DNA from: Streptosporangium carneum
Lineage (GTDB): Bacteria; Actinomycetota; Actinomycetes; Streptosporangiales; Streptosporangiaceae
Assembly: GCF_027922005.1 (NCBI RefSeq)
Contig: NZ_BSEV01000006.1
Coordinates: forward strand, 62,001 to 126,000
Direction: 5' to 3'
Length of the DNA: 64,000 nucleotides
Shown here: positions 33,654 through 43,119 of the stretch, piece by piece
How positions within the stretch are numbered: position 1 is the stretch's first letter
Layout of the letters: every line of letters begins with the position of its first letter
Translations under genes and position numbers: made by a program
Notes under the pieces: generated by a model
The model's input: only the letters and a program-made list of their open reading frames with translations
Told to the model about the DNA's origin: nothing
Databases searched by the model: none

Positions 33654-34595
33654 ATGCGCGCCATCCAGATCACCCGTCTCGGCGGCCCGGAAACACTGAC
33701 CGAGACCGAGCTGCCCGACCCGGTGCCGGGTCAGGACGAGGTCCTCGTCGACGTCGAGGCGGCCGGGGTGAACTTCGCCGACGCCGAGCGGGTGGCCGGA
33801 ACGTACCTTCCCCCGGATCTGCCGTTCATCCCCGGCAGCGAGGTCGTGGGGCGGACCGGGGACGGCCGCCGCGTCATGGGCCTGGCCAGGCAGGGCTACG
33901 CCTCCAAGGCCCTCATCAAGGCCGACGACGTCGTGGAGCTGCCGGAGGAGATCGGCGCGGGCGAGGGGCTGGCGCTGCTGGTCCAGGGGCTGACCGCCTG
34001 GCACCTGCTGGGCACGGCGGCGCGGTTGCGCAAGGGCGAGAGCGTCGTGGTGAACTCGGCCGCGGGCGGCGTCGGGCACCTCGCGGTCCAGCTGGCCAGA
34101 GAGCTCGGGGCGGGCAGGGTGATCGCCACGGCGTCGAGCGAGGAGAAGCTGGACCTGGCGCTGAGCCTCGGCGCGGACGCGGCGGTGGACGGCTCGGCCG
34201 AGGGCTACGCGGAGCGGGTGATCGAGGCCAACCTGGGCAACCGCGCCGACGTGATCCTGGACGCGGTCGGCGGCCCGGTGTTCGACGCCGCGCTCGGCGC
34301 GGTGGCGGCGTTCGGCCGCCTGATCAGCTACGGCACCGCCTCCCACCAGGATCCGAGCCCCGTCGACGTGGAGCGCCTGTCCGAGTCCAACGTCGCCGTG
34401 GCGGGCTTCTGGATCCGCCCCCTCCTCGCGCAGCCCGGCGGCTACAGGGCGCAGCTGAACGAGCTGCTCGAGCTGACCGTCACAGGCCGGATCAGGCCGA
34501 TCGTGGGCGGCGAGTACGCCCTCTCCGACGCCAGGACGGCCTTGGAGGACATCCTCGCCCGCCGTACGACGGGCAAGATCGTCCTGCGTCCCTAG
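33654..34595 (+). CDS. NADPH:quinone oxidoreductase, MDR family (QOR-like)
   Basis: 313-residue medium-chain dehydrogenase/reductase without zinc ligands. N-terminal catalytic part: MRAIQITRLGGPETLTETELPDPVPGQDEVLVDVEAAGVNFADAERVAG; nucleotide fold: GESVVVNSAAGGVGHLAVQLARELGAGRVIATASSEEKLD with the AxxGxxG pattern. Such enzymes reduce quinones or enones with NADPH. Likely controlled by the divergent LysR gene. The direct repeat ATGAAC occurs twice, 30 bp apart, in the gap and might be part of the LysR site. Confidence 0.9.
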   Translation: MRAIQITRLGGPETLTETELPDPVPGQDEVLVDVEAAGVNFADAERVAGTYLPPDLPFIPGSEVVGRTGDGRRVMGLARQGYASKALIKADDVVELPEEIGAGEGLALLVQGLTAWHLLGTAARLRKGESVVVNSAAGGVGHLAVQLARELGAGRVIATASSEEKLDLALSLGADAAVDGSAEGYAERVIEANLGNRADVILDAVGGPVFDAALGAVAAFGRLISYGTASHQDPSPVDVERLSESNVAVAGFWIRPLLAQPGGYRAQLNELLELTVTGRIRPIVGGEYALSDARTALEDILARRTTGKIVLRP

Positions 34596-34650
34596 TTCCG
34601 GCCGCGGTCGTGCCGCCCTCGCACCGGTCGCACCGGCTAACGTACGGCGT

Positions 34651-35151
34651 GTGCAACCGACGACAGGAGCATCGTTGACGCCTGACGGTGACTACGGAGT
34701 GCCGGGCTCGCTGGCGAAAGTGCTCGCCGACGTCGCGGCGGAGCGGGTGGCCCAGGACGTCATGTGGGGCATCCAGGACATCGACGACGGCACAGGGCCG
34801 TGGCACGCCGCCGACGCGGACCGGGCGAAGGAGGACGTCGGGGAGGCCTCCCGCGAGGGCCGGCTCACCTGGCGGCACATCCTGCGGGAGGAGGTGCTCG
34901 AGGCCTTCGCCGAGGACGGGCCGGACGCCCTGCGAACCGAGTTGGTCCAGGTCGCGGCCGTCGCCGTCAAGTGGGTCCAGGCGCTCGACCGGCGGGGCGG
35001 GACGCTCCCCGTCGCCGGAGGGCGCCCCTTCGCACCGCACGCCCTGAAGGTCACCGCGGAAGAGGCTGAGGACGCCGCGGAAGAGGCTGAGGACGCCGCG
35101 GCAGGCCGCGCGGAAGACGGTGCCGGGGACGTTGCCGGGGAGGGGCGATGA
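34651..35151 (+). CDS. MazG-like/all-alpha NTP pyrophosphohydrolase-type protein
   Basis: 166-residue helical protein. The segments LAKVLADVAAERVAQDVMWGIQD, LREEVLEAFAED and LRTELVQVAAVAVKWVQAL follow the E-x-x-E...E-x-x-D layout of MazG-like (phage-type dATP/dGTP) pyrophosphohydrolases. The acidic C-terminus contains EEAEDAAEEAEDAA, encoded by a 21-bp tandem repeat. No Shine-Dalgarno precedes the GTG; TAACGT ends 7 nt before it, so the mRNA may be leaderless. The stop overlaps the next ATG (ATGA). Confidence 0.72.
   Translation: MQPTTGASLTPDGDYGVPGSLAKVLADVAAERVAQDVMWGIQDIDDGTGPWHAADADRAKEDVGEASREGRLTWRHILREEVLEAFAEDGPDALRTELVQVAAVAVKWVQALDRRGGTLPVAGGRPFAPHALKVTAEEAEDAAEEAEDAAAGRAEDGAGDVAGEGR
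35059..35100 (+). repeat. 21-bp in-frame tandem repeat, two copies
   Basis: GAAGAGGCTGAGGACGCCGC, with a final G, is exactly duplicated inside the 3' part of the MazG-like gene and encodes EEAEDAA twice. It probably arose by slippage and may vary between strains. Confidence 0.9.
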
Positions 35152-35462
35152 CGCCGAGGCCGACCCTTCTGGTGATCTACACCCCCGCCCTGGAGGCCTG
35201 CCGGGCCTTCTACGGCTCCCTGGGCCTGGACTTCCGGCCGGAGCGGCACGGGACGGGGCCCGAGCACTACGCCGCCGTGCTCGGCGACGGGACCGTGTTC
35301 GAGATCTACCCGTCGACGGCCCGGCGGACGACGGGCGCCCTGCGCCTCGGGTTCGCCGTGGACCCGGGCTTCAGCCTGGACGGAACGGCGCTGCCCCCGG
35401 GCGGTCATCTGCTTCACGACCCCGACGGGCGGACGGTCGAGATCCACGTCCCACCGGTCTGA
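35148..35462 (+). CDS. VOC (glyoxalase/bleomycin resistance) family protein
   Basis: 104-residue protein with the vicinal-oxygen-chelate beta-alpha-beta-beta-beta pattern: LLVIYTPALEACRAFYGSLGLDF, AVLGDGTVFEIYP, then GGHLLHDPDGRTVEIHVPP, the usual ending with metal-ligand Glu. It has only one module, so it would dimerise. The ATG overlaps the stop of the MazG-like gene, so the two are co-translated. The substrate is unknown. A very strong hairpin terminator follows. Confidence 0.85.
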   Translation: MTPRPTLLVIYTPALEACRAFYGSLGLDFRPERHGTGPEHYAAVLGDGTVFEIYPSTARRTTGALRLGFAVDPGFSLDGTALPPGGHLLHDPDGRTVEIHVPPV

Positions 35463-35544
35463 GCGTCCCCGAGGGCCTTCTCGCCGGTCGCGAACCCCTC
35501 TCCCCGGACGCCGGAGGATTTCCCGAACGCCGGAGAGCGGAGAC

Positions 35545-35584
35545 CGGGTGCGTCCGCCCCCCTCGAGGGGGGCGGACGCACCCG
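35545..35584. terminator. 40-bp perfect palindrome, strong terminator
   Basis: 20-bp arms without mismatch (CGGGTGCGTCCGCCCCCCTC and its complement) between the VOC gene and gdhA. In RNA it forms a very stable hairpin. It isolates gdhA transcription from upstream genes. Confidence 0.85.
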
Positions 35585-35598
35585 CCGCCTCCCCCTAG

Positions 35599-36984
<1,386 letters not shown>

Positions 36985-37170
36985 CGGGCTCGAAGCCTGA
37001 CACAAAGGACACAAGGAACACAAGGGGCTTAACAGAAGGGGGCTGACACAAGTCGGCTCCCACGCCCTGACGCGGCCGCCGGCGGTCTCGGCGGGCCGCT
37101 CCGCCGGAACGGCCACGGGTGAGCCCGGGGCGGCCGGCCGGCGGCCCGCCCCCGTCTCGCTCCGGCCCCC

Positions 37171-37290
37171 GATTTCAGCGCGGCCCGTCTCTCACTCCGC
37201 CCTCCGGTTCCAGCGCGGCCCGTCTCTCACTCCGCCCTCCGGTTCCAGCGCGGCCCGTTTCCCGTTCCGCCCCGGTTCAGCGCGGTCCGG
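37171..37290 (+). repeat. 35-bp tandem repeat, about 3.5 copies
   Basis: The unit runs GGTTCCAGCGCGGCCCGTCT and continues CTCACTCCGCCCTCC. Copies: 37171-37205 (first bases diverged), 37206-37240, 37241-about 37274 (3' half diverged), and a partial copy to 37290. Non-coding, between gdhA and the ngc promoter. There are no spacers, so it is not a CRISPR. It probably varies between strains. Confidence 0.85.
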
Positions 37291-37333
37291 GCCAGAGGAT
37301 CCCCCCTTCCGCTCACCGTACGTTCATCTGCCA

Positions 37334-37363
37334 TTGACGTCGGGCGAACGACGTCCCTAGTAT
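37334..37363 (+). promoter_or_regulatory. Promoter of the ngcEFG operon
   Basis: TTGACG (37334-37339), an 18-bp spacer, then TAGTAT (37358-37363): a good housekeeping-sigma match. The predicted start near 37370 gives a 5' leader of about 170 nt before ngcE. Confidence 0.75.
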
Positions 37364-37372
37364 CGCCGCTAA

Positions 37373-37395
37373 CCGTCTAGAAAGTATCCAGACGG
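37373..37395. promoter_or_regulatory. ROK-type operator downstream of the ngc promoter
   Basis: Near-perfect inverted repeat with CCGTCT/AGACGG outer arms around GAAAGTATC, with 9 of 11 pairs symmetric and the centre at G37384. It lies 10 bp past the -10 box, a repressor position. The core GAAAGT-TCC is shared with the operator at 63805-63825. Confidence 0.72.
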
Positions 37396-37542
37396 ATAGC
37401 TCCACGTGTCACCTCGAAGGTCACGCCACCTGTGTGGCCTGCGGAGGTGGGCGCTGAACAGGTTCGTCGCCGTACACCGGCCGAGAGCCGTCATCCCGGG
37501 AGCGACATCCCTCACACCTCGTAATTCCCCCTGGAGGGCTTG

Positions 37543-39003
37543 ATGTCCCAATCAACCGGTATGCCGGGCGAGATGAACCGTCGACAGCTCCTGCGCCGGA
37601 TCGGCCTGACCGCACTGGCCGCAGGGCCCGGCGCGGGCCTGCTCAGTGCCTGCGCGACCGCCGGGAGCGGCGGCGCGGACGCGCGGACCCCCGCCACTCC
37701 CGCCGCGACCGCCGCGACCTCGGCGGCCAACCCGCTCGGCGTCGACCCCAAGAAGCCCCTGGAGGTCGTGATCTTCAACGGCGGCAACGGCGACGGCTAC
37801 GCGACCGGACTCCACCAGCCGCTGTACCGGAAGGCGTATCCGCAGGCGGAGATCAAGCACGTCCCGACGCAGAAGATCGGCACCCAGCTCCGGCCGCGCT
37901 TCGTCAGCGGTGACGTGCCGGACGTGGTGAACAACTCGGGCCCCGAGGCGCTCGACATGGCGGCGCTGGCCGCCGAAGGCCACCTCGCGGACCTGACCGC
38001 GCTCTTCGACGCCCCGTCGATCGACGACCCGGGAAAGAAGGTGCGCGACACCCTGGTCGGCGGCGTCCAGGAGAACTCGCTGATCGACGGCGTCCCACAC
38101 GTTCTCAACTACACCGTCGCCCACCGCGCCCTGTGGTACAACGCCAAGCTCTTCGCGGCCAAGGGCTGGACGGTGCCCAAGACCTGGGACGCCTTCCTGG
38201 CCCTCGGCGAGGAGGCGAAGAAGGCCGGCATCACGCTGTTCGCCTACCCCGGCCAGGTCGGGCCGTTCTACCAGGTCTGGAACCTCGTCTACACGGCGGC
38301 GAAGATCGGCGGCAACCAGGTCATCGTCGACATCGACAACCTGGCCGACGGCGCCTGGACCAACCCGGCCGTCCTGGCCTCCGTCACCGCCTGGGCGGAC
38401 CTGCAGGCCAGGTACGGCGACAAGGCCTACTTCGGCCTGGACCACACCCAGACGCAGATCAAGCACCTGCAGGACAAGGTGGCCTTCTACCCCTGCGGCT
38501 CCTGGCTGGAGAACGAGATGGCCAAGGACAAGCCGGACTCCTTCGAGTACGCCATCGCCCCGGTGCCGAGCGTGACCGCCACGGACAAGCTGCCCGCCGA
38601 GGCCATCATGGTCGGGGTGAGCGAGGCGTTCTTCGCCTCGGCGAAGGGCCCCAACCCCGCAGGCGGCCTGGAGTACCTGCGGATCATGCTCTCCAGAGAG
38701 GGGGCCCGCGGCTACACCGAGAGGACCAAGAACCTCACCGTGGTCAACGGCGTCGCGGAAGGGCTGGACCTCCCTCCCGCCGTACGGAGCGCCGCCAAGG
38801 CACAGGACGCGGCGGGCAGGAACACCATCACCGACGCGCGGTTCGAGAGCTGGTACAAGGAGCTGTTCGACCACTCCCAGACCCAGACGAACGCGGTCAT
38901 GGCAGGCCGCGTCACGCCCGAGCAGTTCTGCGCGAACATGCAGAAGAAGGCCGACGAGATCAAGAAGGACTCGTCGGTCTCCAAGCAGACGCGGAGCGCC
39001 TGA
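37543..39003 (+). CDS. ngcE: N-acetylglucosamine/chitobiose ABC transporter binding lipoprotein (NgcE-like)
   Basis: 486-residue substrate-binding lipoprotein. The leader has a Tat-like motif (NRRQLLRRIGL) and a lipobox ending LLSAC. Right after a Thr/Ala-rich linker comes NPLGVDPKKPLEVVIFNGG and LRPRFVSGDVPDVVNNSGPEALDMAAL, a close match in my memory to Streptomyces NgcE. ATG 37543 follows GGAGG at 5 nt. First gene of the operon ngcE-F-G-ROK-PIG-L. No ATPase is encoded, so a shared MsiK-type subunit is expected. Confidence 0.87.
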   Translation: MSQSTGMPGEMNRRQLLRRIGLTALAAGPGAGLLSACATAGSGGADARTPATPAATAATSAANPLGVDPKKPLEVVIFNGGNGDGYATGLHQPLYRKAYPQAEIKHVPTQKIGTQLRPRFVSGDVPDVVNNSGPEALDMAALAAEGHLADLTALFDAPSIDDPGKKVRDTLVGGVQENSLIDGVPHVLNYTVAHRALWYNAKLFAAKGWTVPKTWDAFLALGEEAKKAGITLFAYPGQVGPFYQVWNLVYTAAKIGGNQVIVDIDNLADGAWTNPAVLASVTAWADLQARYGDKAYFGLDHTQTQIKHLQDKVAFYPCGSWLENEMAKDKPDSFEYAIAPVPSVTATDKLPAEAIMVGVSEAFFASAKGPNPAGGLEYLRIMLSREGARGYTERTKNLTVVNGVAEGLDLPPAVRSAAKAQDAAGRNTITDARFESWYKELFDHSQTQTNAVMAGRVTPEQFCANMQKKADEIKKDSSVSKQTRSA

Positions 39004-39006
39004 CCC

Positions 39007-39924
39007 ATGTTCACGCGGCTGCGCGCGTTCGGCTTCGTCGCCGGCTTCCTCGTGGTGCCGGCGGTGCTCTACCTGGCCTTCGTGATCAATCCGTACGTCC
39101 AGGCGTTCCAGATCGCGTTGACGGACTGGCGGGGCGTGTCACGCGCCCCGGGGTTCGTCGGACTGGAGAACTTCGCCCGCCTCTGGGACGACCAGGCGTT
39201 CTGGCAGGCTCTGCGCAACCACGGCGTCCTGCTGGTCACGCTGCCCCTCGTCACGATCGCCCTCGCGTTGTTCTTCGCCTACCTGCTCAACCTGGGCGGA
39301 GGCGGCGCGAGCGGGACGATGCGCGGGGTGCGGTGGTCGGGGTTCTACCGGGTGGTGTTCTTCCTGCCCCAGGTCCTGGCCGTGGCCGTCGTCGGCGTGC
39401 TGTTCAAGGCGGTCTACCGGCCCGACGAGAGCGGCGTCGTCAACGGCGCCCTGATCAAGCTGGGCCTGGAGCCCGTCGGCTGGCTCACCGAACCCGGGCT
39501 CGCCCTGTGGTCGATCATCGCGGTGATGGTCTGGCAGGCCGTCGGCTTCTACGTCGTGCTGTTCTCCGCCGGAATGGCCGCGATCCCCAGGGACGTCTTC
39601 GAGGCGGCGGCGCTGGACGGCGCGGGCCGGGTGCGGATGTTCCTGTCCATCACCCTGCCCCTGCTGTGGGACACCGTGCAGGTCGGCTGGGTCTACCTCG
39701 GCATCGCCGCCTTCGACGGCTTCGCGCTGGTGCAGGTGCTCTCGGTCGACCGGGGCGGCCCTGACGGCGCCACCACCGTGCTGCCCCTGGAGATCTGGAA
39801 GACGGCGTTCAGCTACTCGAAGTTCGGCTACGCCTCGGCGATGGGCGTGGCGCTGTTCTTCATGACCATCACGTTCGCGGCGCTGACCCTGCGTGTCACC
39901 CGTCGCGAGAGGATCGAGTTCTGA
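39007..39924 (+). CDS. ngcF: Amino-sugar ABC transporter permease (NgcF-like)
   Basis: 305-residue permease, six predicted helices, beginning LRAFGFVAGFLVVPAVLYLAFVINPYVQAFQIALTDWRG. The ATPase-contact loop reads FEAAALDGAGRVRMFLSITLPLLWDTVQ. A characteristic long loop (NLGGGGASGTMRGVRWSGFYRVVFF) separates helices 2 and 3. It starts 3 bp after ngcE and ends 2 bp before ngcG, so all three are one transcript. The substrate is predicted to be GlcNAc or chito-oligosaccharide by synteny with NgcE. Confidence 0.87.
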   Translation: MFTRLRAFGFVAGFLVVPAVLYLAFVINPYVQAFQIALTDWRGVSRAPGFVGLENFARLWDDQAFWQALRNHGVLLVTLPLVTIALALFFAYLLNLGGGGASGTMRGVRWSGFYRVVFFLPQVLAVAVVGVLFKAVYRPDESGVVNGALIKLGLEPVGWLTEPGLALWSIIAVMVWQAVGFYVVLFSAGMAAIPRDVFEAAALDGAGRVRMFLSITLPLLWDTVQVGWVYLGIAAFDGFALVQVLSVDRGGPDGATTVLPLEIWKTAFSYSKFGYASAMGVALFFMTITFAALTLRVTRRERIEF

Positions 39925-39926
39925 CC

Positions 39927-40823
39927 GTGACGCTCACCACCGAACCACCGCTCACCACCTCCTCCGCCGCCGCTCCCCCCGCGTCCGGACGCCCGCGTCC
40001 CGGACTGCTCACCGGCCTGTCGCACGTCGCGCTGGTCGTGTGGGCGCTGCTGGTCGTGCTTCCGCTGCTGTGGACCCTGCTCGCGTCGTTCAAGGACAAC
40101 ACCGAGATCTTCGGCGACGCGCTGCAGCTGCCCGCCGAGCTGCGCTGGGACAACTGGGCCCGCGCCTGGAGCAAGGCGAACGTCGGCACCTACCTGCTGA
40201 ACACCGTGATCGTCGTCGCCGCGGGCACGTTCGGGACCATGCTCCTCGGCTCGATGGCCGCCTACGTGCTGGCCCGCTACAGGTTTCCCGGCAACCGGTT
40301 GATCTACTACCTGTTCGTCTCCGGCATGGCCTTCCCCGTCTTCCTCGCCCTGGTGCCGCTCTTCTTCGTGGTCGACCAGGTGGGGTTGCTGAACACCCAC
40401 ACCGGCCTGGTCCTCGTCTACATCGCCTACTCCCTGCCGTTCACGATCTTCTTCCTGGCCTCGTTCTTCAAGACGCTGCCCACCTCCGTCGCCGAGGCCG
40501 CGATGATCGACGGAGCGTCGCACGTCCGGACGTTCTTCCAGGTCATGCTCCCGATGGCCAGGCCAGGACTGGTCAGCATCACGATCTTCAACGTGCTCGG
40601 ACAGTGGAACCAGTACCTCCTGCCCCTGGTGCTGCTCTCCGGCGCCAAGGACAAGTGGGTCATCACCCAGGGCATCGCCGACATCTCCACCATCGCCGGA
40701 TACGAGGCCGACTGGCCCGGCCTGTTCGCCGCGCTCAGCATGTCGATCATTCCGGTGGTGGTCGTCTACGCCGTCTTCCAGCGCCAGATCCAGTCCGGGC
40801 TAACCTCGGGTGCGCTGAAATAG
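39927..40823 (+). CDS. ngcG: Amino-sugar ABC transporter permease (NgcG-like)
   Basis: 298-residue permease with a GTG start 2 bp after ngcF. A polar Thr/Pro-rich N-terminus precedes LSHVALVVWALLVVLPLLWTLLASFKDNTEIFGD; the EAA loop is AEAAMIDGASHVRTFFQVMLPMARPG. Late text YLLPLVLLSGAKDKWVITQGIADIS fits NgcG-type subunits. Pairs with NgcF. The next gene, a ROK regulator, follows closely with a start between 3 and 36 bp downstream. Confidence 0.87.
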   Translation: MTLTTEPPLTTSSAAAPPASGRPRPGLLTGLSHVALVVWALLVVLPLLWTLLASFKDNTEIFGDALQLPAELRWDNWARAWSKANVGTYLLNTVIVVAAGTFGTMLLGSMAAYVLARYRFPGNRLIYYLFVSGMAFPVFLALVPLFFVVDQVGLLNTHTGLVLVYIAYSLPFTIFFLASFFKTLPTSVAEAAMIDGASHVRTFFQVMLPMARPGLVSITIFNVLGQWNQYLLPLVLLSGAKDKWVITQGIADISTIAGYEADWPGLFAALSMSIIPVVVVYAVFQRQIQSGLTSGALK

Positions 40824-40858
40824 CGATGATCCAGACCGTCCAGACAACGAGGATGAGC

Positions 40859-42112
40859 ATGTCGTCCGGAAGCCCGCGTGTCCTGCGCACCCTGAACGAG
40901 CGCGCCACCCTGGAACTGCTGCTCCGCAGCGGGCCGCTCACCCGGGGGGAGCTGGAGAGCCTGACCGGCCTGTCGAAGGCCTCGGCGGCCGAGGTCCTGC
41001 GCCGTCTGGAAGCCGCCCGCCTGGTGAAGAAGGGCGGGCGGAAGCCGGGCAGCGCGGGACCCGCCGCGCACATGTGGGCGCTGGACGGCTCCTGCTGCCA
41101 CGTGGCCGGGGTCGACGTCACGCCGGACGCCCTGGACGTGGCCGTCGCGGATCTGACGGGACAGGTGGTCGGCGAGCACCGGATGGCCACGCCCGGCATC
41201 CACGATCCGATCGGCTCGCTCGCCGCCGCGGTGGGCGAGGCGGCGCGCGCCGCGGGCCTGCGGACCGGCGACCTCGACCAGGTCGTCATCGGGATGCCCG
41301 GCGTCGTCGACGTCGTCGGCGACCGGCTGGACTCGGTGATCCAGCTGCCCAGCTGGGAGCACGTGCACGACCTCGCCCCCCTGCGCGCGCGGCTCGGCAA
41401 CGACCGCGTGCGCATGGAGAACGACGTGAACCTCGTCGCGGTCGAGGAGATGGTCAAGGGCGCGGCGCGCGAGGCGGAGAGCTTCGCGCTGTTCTGGCTG
41501 GGCCAGGGGATCGGCGCGGGCGTGGTGCTGAAGGGCGCCCTGTGGCGGGGCGCCACGGGAAGGGGCGGCGAGATCGGCTCCATCGTCGTCCCCGATCCCG
41601 TCGAACGGGGACGGGTGCTGGGCCCCGAGGGCGGATCGCTCGACTCCATCCTCGGCGCGGAGGCCGTGCTGCGGCTCGCCCGCGCCCACGGCCTCGCGGC
41701 GGACGCCACACCGATCGCAGAGACGGGCACAGAGACAGGCGCAGGGAGGGGCGCGATGGCCGCCTCGACGGCGGACAGCACGGCGCGCGCCGCGGCGGAC
41801 GTCCTCCGCGAGGCCGTCGCCGACGGGCACACCGCCTTCCTCGAGTCGCTGGCCGCCAGGATGGCCGTCGGCGTCATCGCGGTGGTCGGCGTCATCGACC
41901 CGGATCTGGTGGTGCTCGGCGGTTCGCTGTGCGCAGCGGGCGGCGAGGAGCTCCGCCGCATGGTCGCCGTTCGGCTGGCCGCCACCTCTCTCGCCCGCAC
42001 CCCCCTGGCGCTCAGCACGGTCAGCGGCAATGCCGTGCGGGCGGGCGCCGTCGAGTTCGCCCTGGACATCGCGCGCGAGCAGGTCTTCAAAGCCGGCACG
42101 GCGGGCCGCTGA
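40859..42112 (+). CDS. ROK family transcriptional regulator of the ngc operon
   Basis: 417-residue regulator with an N-terminal winged helix (RTLNERATLELLLRSGPLTRGELESLTGLSKASAAEVLRRLEAARLV) and a ROK domain (VIGMPGVVDVVGDRL, LFWLGQGIGAGVVLKG, LVVLGGSLCAAGGEEL). The Cys-rich zinc loop of ROK kinases is replaced by GEIGSIVVPDPVERGRVLGPEGG, so a DNA-binding sensor rather than a kinase is likely. ATG 40859 has GAGGA 6 nt upstream; ATG 40826 would add 11 residues. Its HTH closely resembles that of the ROK protein at 63872. Probably binds the operator at 37373-37395. Confidence 0.88.
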   Translation: MSSGSPRVLRTLNERATLELLLRSGPLTRGELESLTGLSKASAAEVLRRLEAARLVKKGGRKPGSAGPAAHMWALDGSCCHVAGVDVTPDALDVAVADLTGQVVGEHRMATPGIHDPIGSLAAAVGEAARAAGLRTGDLDQVVIGMPGVVDVVGDRLDSVIQLPSWEHVHDLAPLRARLGNDRVRMENDVNLVAVEEMVKGAAREAESFALFWLGQGIGAGVVLKGALWRGATGRGGEIGSIVVPDPVERGRVLGPEGGSLDSILGAEAVLRLARAHGLAADATPIAETGTETGAGRGAMAASTADSTARAAADVLREAVADGHTAFLESLAARMAVGVIAVVGVIDPDLVVLGGSLCAAGGEELRRMVAVRLAATSLARTPLALSTVSGNAVRAGAVEFALDIAREQVFKAGTAGR

Positions 42113-42237
42113 CGCGACGACCGCCTCCCCCGCCGGACCGCTCCCCGCCGGAGGAGAGCGCCCCCGCGAAGCCGTGCCGGCGAAACCACCTCTACCAAGC
42201 CATGCCAATGAAGCCGTATCCACGAAGGAGAACAGGA

Positions 42238-43101
42238 ATGTCGAAGGTCCTTGTCATCGGTGCCCATCCGGACGAGGCGGACATGTACGCCGGTGGAACC
42301 GCGGCGCTGCTGGCCCGCGCGGGCCACGCGGTGAAGTTCGTGTCGCTCACCAACGGCGACGCGGGCCATTTCACGATGGAACCCGTGCCTCTGGCCCGGC
42401 GCAGAGCCAGGGAGGCCGTGCGCGCGGCCGAGGCGCTCGGCGTGCTGGAGTACGAGATCCTCGACGTGCACGACGGTGAGCTGGAGCCCTCGGTCGAGAT
42501 GCGGAGAAAGGTGATCGAACTGATCCGCGAGTGGCGGGCGGACGTGATCGTCGCCCTGCACGGCGAGGGCCCCGGCCACCCCGACAACCGGGCGGCGGGC
42601 CGCCTGGTGGCCGACGCTGTGGCCTTCTGCACGACGCCCAACGTGGCGCCCGGCAGGCCCGCGCTCGAGCGCGAGCCGCTCTGCCTGCTCATGGTGGACT
42701 ACGCCGCCCCCGGCTTCCACCGGCACGACGTCGCCGTCGACGTCGACCCCGTCATCGACAGGAAGGTGGACGCCTGCGCGGCGCACGCCTCGCAGTTCTT
42801 CGAGTACTCCCCCGCCGCGCGAGGGCTCGCGGGCCTGGTGCCCGCGGAGGACGCGGTCGAGGAGCGCCGGGCGTTCGTCCTCGCCCACTGGGAGGAGTTC
42901 ATGATCGCCGGTGACGACATGCGCCCGGCTCTGGCCAGACGGTACGGCGACGCGCACGCGGAGCGGGTCCGGCACGCCGAGACCTTCCAGCTCGCGGGCT
43001 ACGGCCGCGCCGTGCCGGACGAGGAGCTGCCCCTGCTCCTCGACGTCTTCGGCGACGGCCTGACCGCCGGACTCCCCGAGCCGAGCGTCGGGATCGCCTA
43101 G
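42238..43101 (+). CDS. PIG-L family deacetylase
   Basis: 287-residue zinc hydrolase of the LmbE/PIG-L family, which removes N-acetyl groups from GlcNAc-type sugars. Zinc/catalytic motifs: VLVIGAHPDEADMYAGG (His10, Asp12 and Glu13 with the AHPD[DE] motif) and ALHGEGPGHPDNRAAG (His108, His114). AAGGAG lies 7 nt before the ATG. Position after ngcEFG and its ROK regulator implies that it deacetylates the imported GlcNAc or chito-oligosaccharide (inference). Separated from the ROK gene by 125 bp, so it may have an additional promoter. Confidence 0.87.
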   Translation: MSKVLVIGAHPDEADMYAGGTAALLARAGHAVKFVSLTNGDAGHFTMEPVPLARRRAREAVRAAEALGVLEYEILDVHDGELEPSVEMRRKVIELIREWRADVIVALHGEGPGHPDNRAAGRLVADAVAFCTTPNVAPGRPALEREPLCLLMVDYAAPGFHRHDVAVDVDPVIDRKVDACAAHASQFFEYSPAARGLAGLVPAEDAVEERRAFVLAHWEEFMIAGDDMRPALARRYGDAHAERVRHAETFQLAGYGRAVPDEELPLLLDVFGDGLTAGLPEPSVGIA

Positions 43102-43119
43102 CGGACGGCCCGCGCGGGC

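Noticed and set aside
37171..37290. 35-bp repeats as a CRISPR array
   Set aside because: The copies are directly adjacent with no spacers and there are no cas genes.
37373..37388. TCTAGA in the ngc leader as a DasR site
   Set aside because: Flanking bases do not match the DasR consensus arms, whereas the longer ROK-type palindrome explains the sequence better.
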